From assembly GCF_004365705.1 (NCBI RefSeq), contig NZ_SOBN01000001.1, positions 1,566,555-1,630,554 of the forward strand: a stretch of DNA of 64,000 nucleotides. The letters run 5' to 3'. The position numbers and the translations under genes are program-made. Below, piece after piece: positions 59,085 to 64,000 of this stretch; position 1 is the stretch's first letter; the number at the start of each line of letters is the position of its first letter. Origin of the DNA: Streptomyces sp. 846.5 (GTDB lineage: Bacteria > Actinomycetota > Actinomycetes > Streptomycetales > Streptomycetaceae). The notes beneath the pieces were generated by a model that saw only the letters and a list, made by a program, of their open reading frames with translations, was not told where the DNA came from and did no database searches.

Positions 59085-60049
59085 TTCACGGCTATCGGGT
59101 TGACCGGCGCACCGACTGCTCCCGTCACCGGGAGCGGGGCTGCGACCAGCAGGAACTCATACACCCCGTCGGCCTCGCAGTCCGCGCCCAGTGCCTCCAG
59201 GTCGAACATCTCCCCCAGCGGCAGGCCCATGTTGGGGATGGCGATCTGGTGCAGCGGCGACATGCAGGGGTCCGGGAACTCATAGGGCCGCACTTCGAAG
59301 CCCCAGGTGTCGGTGGCGGCGGCGGCGATCTCGGTACGGTGCAGCCAGCCGAGTGTGGTGAACGAGAGTCCGGGTGCGGCCCCGGCCGCGTACTCTCCCC
59401 AACTGCCGTTGCGGCGGACCCGGTTGATCTGACCGGTGCGGATCAGCACGATGTCGCCGCGACGGACGCTGGAGGTCGGTCCCTGCGCCTCGATGGTGGC
59501 GCGCAGGTGCTCCTCGGTGATGGCGAAGCCGTCCGGGAGCTCCATCCCGTCCTCGCCGACGACCCGGCCGACGTCCAGCAGCACACCGCGGCCCACGAAG
59601 TCGTCGGCCATGTGCTCGATGCCGGTGACGCTGTCGCCGTTCCCGTTCACGATGGTGCAGGAACGTCCGTTCCAGGCAAGCTTGTTGTCGTAGATGTGGC
59701 CGAGGCCGTCCCACTGGGTGCCGGCCTGCAGCGGCATGACGATGTGGTCGTCGGCGCCGCCGAAGCCGTGCGGGAAGCCCTGCCGTTCGGCGGCGGCGTC
59801 GGTGCCGGTGTCCTTCATGTAGTGGACCGGGTTGATCCGGCCGCGGAATCCGCGCTGCGGACCGTCCTCGTTGAACTCCAGCGCCAGCGAGATCGCCCGG
59901 CCGCGCCGCACCAGACCGGCGGCATGGGCGCGCTTGGCGTCGTCGAGATGGTTGAGCGTGCCGAGGACGTCGTCCGCACCCCAGCGGCCCCAGTTGCGGT
60001 AGGCGGCGCGGGCCTTGGCCAGCTCCTCCTCGATCGGACCGAGTGTCAT
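59081..60049 (-). CDS. Cyclase-family hydrolase (KynB-like fold)
   Basis: 322 residues. The family HxGTHxDxPxH motif is present in altered form, PLQAGTQWDGLGHIYD (about 108-123), as in the longer actinobacterial subgroup. RRGDIVLIRTGQ and PLHQIAIPNMGLPLGEMFDL are further conserved parts. Relatives include kynurenine formamidase and isatin hydrolase. It probably hydrolyses an amide or lactone of the pathway. Overlaps the oxidase gene by 4 bp. Confidence 0.83.
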   Translation of the reverse strand: MTLGPIEEELAKARAAYRNWGRWGADDVLGTLNHLDDAKRAHAAGLVRRGRAISLALEFNEDGPQRGFRGRINPVHYMKDTGTDAAAERQGFPHGFGGADDHIVMPLQAGTQWDGLGHIYDNKLAWNGRSCTIVNGNGDSVTGIEHMADDFVGRGVLLDVGRVVGEDGMELPDGFAITEEHLRATIEAQGPTSSVRRGDIVLIRTGQINRVRRNGSWGEYAAGAAPGLSFTTLGWLHRTEIAAAATDTWGFEVRPYEFPDPCMSPLHQIAIPNMGLPLGEMFDLEALGADCEADGVYEFLLVAAPLPVTGAVGAPVNPIAVK

Positions 60050-60054
60050 GGTGG

Positions 60055-61068
60055 TCAGTCGCCTCTCTGCTGCAGGAGCCGGAGCGCGGTGCCCCCGGCG
60101 ATGGCGGCGCGGACGTCGGCGGCGAGCCCGGCGGCGTCCAGCCGCTGGACCGGATCGCTGACGCCCATGTCGAAGGGGTAGTCCGTGCCGAGCACGACCC
60201 GGTCCGGTCCGACGGCCTGCACCAACTGCCGCAGCGCGACCGGCGTGTAGACCAGAGCGTCGAACCAGATCCGCCGAAGGTAGGCGGACGGCGGCTCGGC
60301 GCAGCCACGCGCGTCCGGACGGTGCTGCCAGGCATGGTCCGAGCGGCCCAGGTAGGTGGGGAGGTAGCCGCCACCATGGGCCACCGCCAGGCGCAGGCCC
60401 GGGAAGCGGTCCAGTACCCCGGTGAAGATCAGGTGCGACAGCGCCACGGTCGTCTCCACCGGCTGGCCCACGGTGTTGCCGAGGTAGCGGGTGGCCAGCC
60501 GCTCGCCCAGCGAGCAGCCCCAGGGGTGGACGAAGACGACCGCCCCCGATTCCTGTGCCGCCGCCCAGAACGGGTCGTGGGACGGGTCGGCGAGCTCCCG
60601 CCCCTCGACGGTGGTGGAGACGCTCACCCCGTGCAGCCCGTGCACGGCCAGGGCCCGGTGCAGGGTGGCCACGGCGAGGTCGACATGCTGGAGCGGGACG
60701 GTGCCCAGGCCGCGCAGCCGGTCCGGGGCCTCGGCGCAGTGGGCGGCGACGGCGCCGTTGACGGTCTCGGCGAGCCGGGAGGCGAGGGCGGGCTCGGCCC
60801 AGTAGTGATGCATCGGCATCGGCCCGACGACCTGGACGTCGACGCCCATCGCGTCGAGGTCGGCCAGCCGACGCCGAACATCCGTCAGTTGCTCTCTACG
60901 GCTGGCGAGTTGGTGCCGGTTCAGGGTCAGCGATTCGGCCGAGTGGGACCGTTGCTCCGCCATCAGCTCACGCGCGAGCCCGTCCGTCCCGGCGACCAGT
61001 GCGTCGGCCTCGGGGACGGCGAGGTGGCCGTGGAAGTCGACCACGCCGACGCCGGTCACGGCGGTCAC
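60055..61068 (-). CDS. Amidohydrolase-family decarboxylase-like (ACMSD type)
   Basis: 337 residues from GTG 61068. Metal ligands HxH in VVDFHGHLAV, His in VFVHPWGCSL, LAVAHGGGYLPTYLGR and Asp in VLGTDYPFDMG. This is the ACMSD/gamma-resorcylate decarboxylase group, which removes carboxylate from aromatic acids or semialdehydes. Start overlaps the stop of the flavin monooxygenase gene (GTGA), so coupled. Confidence 0.85.
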   Translation of the reverse strand: MTAVTGVGVVDFHGHLAVPEADALVAGTDGLARELMAEQRSHSAESLTLNRHQLASRREQLTDVRRRLADLDAMGVDVQVVGPMPMHHYWAEPALASRLAETVNGAVAAHCAEAPDRLRGLGTVPLQHVDLAVATLHRALAVHGLHGVSVSTTVEGRELADPSHDPFWAAAQESGAVVFVHPWGCSLGERLATRYLGNTVGQPVETTVALSHLIFTGVLDRFPGLRLAVAHGGGYLPTYLGRSDHAWQHRPDARGCAEPPSAYLRRIWFDALVYTPVALRQLVQAVGPDRVVLGTDYPFDMGVSDPVQRLDAAGLAADVRAAIAGGTALRLLQQRGD

Positions 61069-62189
61069 GCTTCCGCCCTCAGGAACTCCAGCGTCTCGGA
61101 CATGATCCGGGCCGGGTCGGCCCCCGGCGTCTCGGGGCGGATCTCCCATGAGGCCAGTTGCAGCGAGTTGTCCAGCACGGCGCGCACCCGCGGCATCCGG
61201 CGCTCCATGAACGCCTTCAGGATCTCTCCCAACTCGCCCTCACCGGTGACCATTTCGGCCAGCACCACGGCGTCCTCGGCGCACATTGCCGCGCCCTGCG
61301 CGATCAGCGGCGGGCAGGCGTGCGCCGCATCGCCGACGATCATCACCCGGCCCCGGTACCAGGGCTCGTCCACCAGCACCGCCTCGATCCAGCGGTAGTC
61401 GACCGCGGTGTCCTCCGGCAGGCCGGCCACCACCCGGCCCCAGACGCCCCCGTAGCCGGCGCCGCGCTCGCGCAGCAGGGCGAGCGGGGCGCGCGGGCCG
61501 ATCAGGGCCGGGTCGAGGTTCTCGTCCAGCAGATAGGCGTAGCACTGGGTGTCCGAGATCGGCGAGTAGCCGGCCTTGTAGCGCGGACCGCCGTAGTAGA
61601 CCTCGGCGCAGTCCATCTCCGGGGGGCGCTCGCCGACCACCCGGAAGATGCTCATGCCGACCGGATGCGGCCTGGTCTCGATCCCCAGCATGGCGCGGAC
61701 CTGCGAATTCAGTCCGTCCGCACCGACGGCGAGGTCGTAGCGTCCGCTGCTGCCGTCGGTGAAGCGGACGTCCACATGGTCCTCGGCCTGCTCGAACCCG
61801 GTGACGCTCAGCCCCAGCCGCACGCTCACACCCGCCGCGTAGACGGCGTCGCAGAGGGCGTCCTGCAGATCCGCTCGCAGGGCGCCGACCGTGGAGGGGA
61901 GCTCGTCGCCGCCGGTGTGCGGGGTCTCCAGCTCGACGATCAGGCTGCCGTCCGCCCGGCGCAGCCGCATCAGGTCAAAGGGCACCGCCTTGGCCAGCAC
62001 CCGGTCCAGCACCCCGACGCTGCGGAGCGCCTTCAGCGCATTGCCCTGGACAGTGATGCCGTGGCCGACGCCGAACCACTGCGGCGAGATCTCCACCAGC
62101 TCCACCACGACCCCGCGCTGGGCCAGGGCGAGCGCGAGCACACTACCGGTGATGCCGCCGCCGACGACGAGCACCTTCGAGACGGCCAT
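61065..62189 (-). CDS. FAD-dependent aromatic monooxygenase
   Basis: 374 residues. GxGxxG loop KVLVVGGGITGSVLALALA (5-23), DLAVGADGLNSQVRAMLG (DG motif) and VMIVGDAAHACPPLIAQGAA (GD motif), the group A flavoprotein hydroxylase pattern of salicylate or hydroxybenzoate hydroxylases. It likely adds a hydroxyl group before ring cleavage, using NAD(P)H and O2. It is 66 bp from the ABM monooxygenase gene. Confidence 0.88.
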   Translation of the reverse strand: MAVSKVLVVGGGITGSVLALALAQRGVVVELVEISPQWFGVGHGITVQGNALKALRSVGVLDRVLAKAVPFDLMRLRRADGSLIVELETPHTGGDELPSTVGALRADLQDALCDAVYAAGVSVRLGLSVTGFEQAEDHVDVRFTDGSSGRYDLAVGADGLNSQVRAMLGIETRPHPVGMSIFRVVGERPPEMDCAEVYYGGPRYKAGYSPISDTQCYAYLLDENLDPALIGPRAPLALLRERGAGYGGVWGRVVAGLPEDTAVDYRWIEAVLVDEPWYRGRVMIVGDAAHACPPLIAQGAAMCAEDAVVLAEMVTGEGELGEILKAFMERRMPRVRAVLDNSLQLASWEIRPETPGADPARIMSETLEFLRAEA

Positions 62190-62255
62190 AGGTATTCCTC
62201 AGGGTCAGTTCAGGAGTGGGACGGTCCAGCACGAACAGGTGGGGCGGTGCGCCGC

Positions 62256-62552
62256 TCAGCGCCGGACGCGGGTGGCGAAGTGCTGCACGGCGGGCGCCGC
62301 GGCGAAGTACGGTCCGACGGCCGCCCGCCACCGGGTGAATCCCTCGGACTGCCGGAAGCCGACGGTGTGGGCCTCCACCGAGTCCCAGCCCACCAGCAGC
62401 AGCCAGGTGCCGGGGCGCTCCACTCCGCGCAGCAGCTCGGTCCAGCGGCAGCCCTCGGCCTCGGCCAATGCCTCGCGGCCCCGGGCGAATGCCGCCTCGA
62501 ACTCCTCGGCCTGTTCCGGTGCCACGGTCAACTCGGCATGTTCGACGAACAC
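62256..62552 (-). CDS. ABM-domain (quinol monooxygenase-like) protein
   Basis: 98 residues from GTG 62552, with GAGGAG 7 nt upstream. Dimeric alpha-beta barrel of the antibiotic biosynthesis monooxygenase type: FVEHAELTVAPEQAEEFEAA, WLLLVGWDSVEAHTVGFRQS and FTRWRAAVGPYFAAAPAVQH. It may oxidise a hydroquinone without cofactor or be a small accessory subunit. First gene of the leftward six-gene catabolic transcript. Confidence 0.82.
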   Translation of the reverse strand: MFVEHAELTVAPEQAEEFEAAFARGREALAEAEGCRWTELLRGVERPGTWLLLVGWDSVEAHTVGFRQSEGFTRWRAAVGPYFAAAPAVQHFATRVRR

Positions 62553-62718
62553 ATCAGCTCCTCGGTGGTCTTCTCCCTCCGCCACCGAGCGTGGCCGTGG
62601 GGGTTCGGGGGTCGCTCCCGGAGGGTTGGAGTCCTGGTGGGAACCCTGGCGTCGGCGTCGATCCAACGTCAACGGATGGAGCTATCGCCTCGCACAAGGT
62701 CTTCCATCCCGCAGAGCA

Positions 62719-62753
62719 ATGCCCGCCCGATGCCAGGCATCACGGATGGGCAT
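62719..62753. promoter_or_regulatory. Nested palindrome, likely LysR box
   Basis: An inner perfect palindrome ATGCC-A-GGCAT (62730-62740) is enclosed by ATGCCC (62719-62724) and GGGCAT (62748-62753). It lies in the 265-bp gap between the divergent ABM and FAH genes. The LysR regulator at 55565 is the obvious candidate to bind. Nothing else was found in this gap. Confidence 0.65.
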
Positions 62754-62817
62754 TTCCGCCACCCGCCACAACTACCTAGCTTCCTTAGCAGAACCCAAGC
62801 ACCGCCGAGGAGCCGCC

Positions 62818-63837
62818 GTGCCCGAGCCCACCCCGTCCGCCGTCCCGGCCGCCACCCCGGCCGCCACCCCGGCCGCCGATGACGCCGTCGCCGGTCCCTT
62901 CGCGCTGGGGACCTTCTCCGGCTCCGGCGCAGGACCCGCCTTCCCCGGCCTGCTGGTCGGCTCCCGGGTCCGCGACCTGACCCCGCTGGCGCCCAGCACC
63001 TTCGCCCTGTTCACCGACTGGGACGCGTCGCTGACGCAGTTGGCCGGGCTCGCCGACGACGCCTCCACCGGCAACTGGCACGACCTGGCCGACCTCCGCG
63101 TCCACGCCCCGATCGCCCCTGGCCAGATCCTGCAGAGCGGCGCCAACTACCGCCGCCACGTAGTGGACCTGGTCGCCGCCGAGAAGGAGAGCGTGCACGG
63201 CGCCACCCCGGAGGAGGCCCGCGCCGACGCCGAGCTGATGATGGACGAACGGGCCCGCAACGGGGTCCCGTACCTCTTCCTCGGCAGCCCGCGCGCCGTC
63301 TGCGGACCCTACGACGCCGTGGTGCTGCCGCCGCAGGGCGTCCAGCACGACTGGGAGCTGGAGCTGGCACTGGTCATCGGCCGCGCGGGCCGCCATATCG
63401 ACCGCCGGGACGCGATGGCCCATGTCGCCGCGTACACCATCTGCAACGACCTCACCACCCGCGACCGGCTCTACCGTCCGGATCTGAAGGCGATCGGCAC
63501 CGACTGGTTCACCGCCAAGAACGCCGACACCTTCCTGCCGACCGGCCCCTACCTGGTCCCCGCCGCCTTCGTAGGCGACCCGGGCGACCTGCGGATCACG
63601 CTGCGCCACAACGGCGTCGTCCGGCAGGACGAGTCCACCAAGGACATGATCTTCGACATCCCCCGCCTGATCGAGTACGCCTCTGCCACCACCACGCTGC
63701 TCCCCGGCGACCTGCTGCTGACCGGCTCCCCGGCCGGCAACGGAGCGCACTGGGGCGTCTTCCTGCAGCCCGGTGACGTACTGGAGGGCGCCATCAGCGG
63801 CTTGGGGCAGCAGCACAACACCGTCACCGCCAGTTGA
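62818..63837 (+). CDS. Fumarylacetoacetate hydrolase-family protein
   Basis: 339 residues from GTG 62818, preceded by CGAGGAG. After an Ala/Pro-rich start, the FAH fold shows ILQSGANYRRHVVDL, HDWELELALVIGRAGR (metal ligands), YTICNDLTTRDRLY and LLPGDLLLTGSPAGNG. It probably hydrolyses or tautomerises the ring-cleavage product. Followed 13 bp later by a VOC dioxygenase-like gene in the same operon. Confidence 0.88.
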   Translation: MPEPTPSAVPAATPAATPAADDAVAGPFALGTFSGSGAGPAFPGLLVGSRVRDLTPLAPSTFALFTDWDASLTQLAGLADDASTGNWHDLADLRVHAPIAPGQILQSGANYRRHVVDLVAAEKESVHGATPEEARADAELMMDERARNGVPYLFLGSPRAVCGPYDAVVLPPQGVQHDWELELALVIGRAGRHIDRRDAMAHVAAYTICNDLTTRDRLYRPDLKAIGTDWFTAKNADTFLPTGPYLVPAAFVGDPGDLRITLRHNGVVRQDESTKDMIFDIPRLIEYASATTTLLPGDLLLTGSPAGNGAHWGVFLQPGDVLEGAISGLGQQHNTVTAS

Positions 63838-63850
63838 GGAGCGCTCCGAG

Positions 63851-64000
63851 ATGACCTTTCAGCCCATCACCCATCTGCGCCATGTCGACCTCGCCGTCCC
63901 GGACTTCGACCGCCAGCGCACCTTCTTCCGCGACACCTGGGGCCTCACCGAGGTCGCCAACGACAGTGGCCTGGCCTTCTTCGCGGCCGAGGGCAGCCCC
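63851..64000 (+). CDS. VOC-family dioxygenase-like protein (partial, cut by window end)
   Basis: The first 50 codons only: ITHLRHVDLAVPDFDRQRTF, then DTWGLTEVANDSGLAFFAAE. This is the N-terminal VOC domain of type I extradiol dioxygenases such as those acting on catechols. It starts 13 bp after the FAH stop with GAG upstream of ATG 63851. The metal ligands of the second domain are beyond the window. A full-length enzyme would supply the ring cleavage step missing elsewhere in the cluster. Confidence 0.75.
   Translation, partial: MTFQPITHLRHVDLAVPDFDRQRTFFRDTWGLTEVANDSGLAFFAAEGSP

Noticed and set aside
59081-60049. Kynurenine formamidase of tryptophan breakdown
   Set aside because: The HxGTHxDxPxH motif is altered, the protein is longer than KynB, and no kynurenine pathway genes are next to it.

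Overview
The window is very GC-rich DNA with strong codon bias, Shine-Dalgarno sites followed by frequent GTG starts, many 4-nt ATGA/GTGA gene overlaps, and two copies of the long inverted repeat whose core is GCAGTTCCCCGCGCCCC. These traits, with HrpB, DUF2277, DUF6629 and many IclR, PaaX, MarR and TetR regulators, point to an actinomycete of the family Streptomycetaceae (Streptomyces, Kitasatospora or Streptacidiphilus). This rests on reading the sequence and on family knowledge; no search was run. No rRNA, tRNA, CRISPR array or polyketide/NRPS cluster was seen.

Region 1 (1-23 kb) is mostly ordinary chromosome. It holds a DUF2470 gene behind an iron box, a lytic transglycosylase, the cobalamin genes cobF-cobK, a lipoprotein, a glutamine methyltransferase, the helicase hrpB, a frameshifted PfkB sugar kinase, a TetR/SDR divergent pair with a clear operator, PhzF-like, dienelactone-hydrolase-like and acyltransferase genes, and a four-gene block of ABC exporter plus two-component system. 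It ends with an orphan hypX (hoxX), normally a hydrogenase maturation gene.

Region 2 (23-36 kb) is an accessory, rearranged island. It contains a 108-bp element with 32-bp inverted arms, pieces of Tn3-family and ISL3-family transposases, 5'-truncated TetR, MarR and NmrA-like genes, an IS5-family remnant with a slippery A3G6 frameshift site, a redox cluster (MarR, NmrA-like, Old Yellow Enzyme, quinone-oxidoreductase-like), a serine recombinase, and an overlapping four-gene recombinase operon (tyrosine recombinase, small HTH protein, zinc-finger recombinase lacking the catalytic histidines, unknown protein).

Region 3 (36-64 kb) is a catabolic island for aromatic compounds. A seven-gene overlapping operon pcaIJHGB-pcaL-pobA turns 4-hydroxybenzoate into protocatechuate and on to 3-oxoadipyl-CoA, beside a tandem-domain IclR regulator; pcaF is not present. 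Next is an operon of SDR, amidohydrolase, CoA ligase and MaoC hydratase beside a MarR gene, which fits beta-oxidative deacetylation of p-hydroxycinnamates and would feed 4-hydroxybenzoate to PobA. Then come PaaX, a secreted hydrolase and an MFS exporter, framed by the two long inverted repeats. Last is a large cluster (SDRs, VOC proteins, LysR, two FAH-family hydrolases, berberine-bridge-type oxidase, cyclase-family hydrolase, decarboxylase-type amidohydrolase, flavin monooxygenase, ABM monooxygenase, start of an extradiol-type VOC dioxygenase). It looks like an unassigned meta-cleavage pathway and is cut off by the window end.

Two single-base deletions (near 9767 and in the G5 run at 19495-19499) break otherwise normal genes. 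They are either real mutations or homopolymer/assembly errors.
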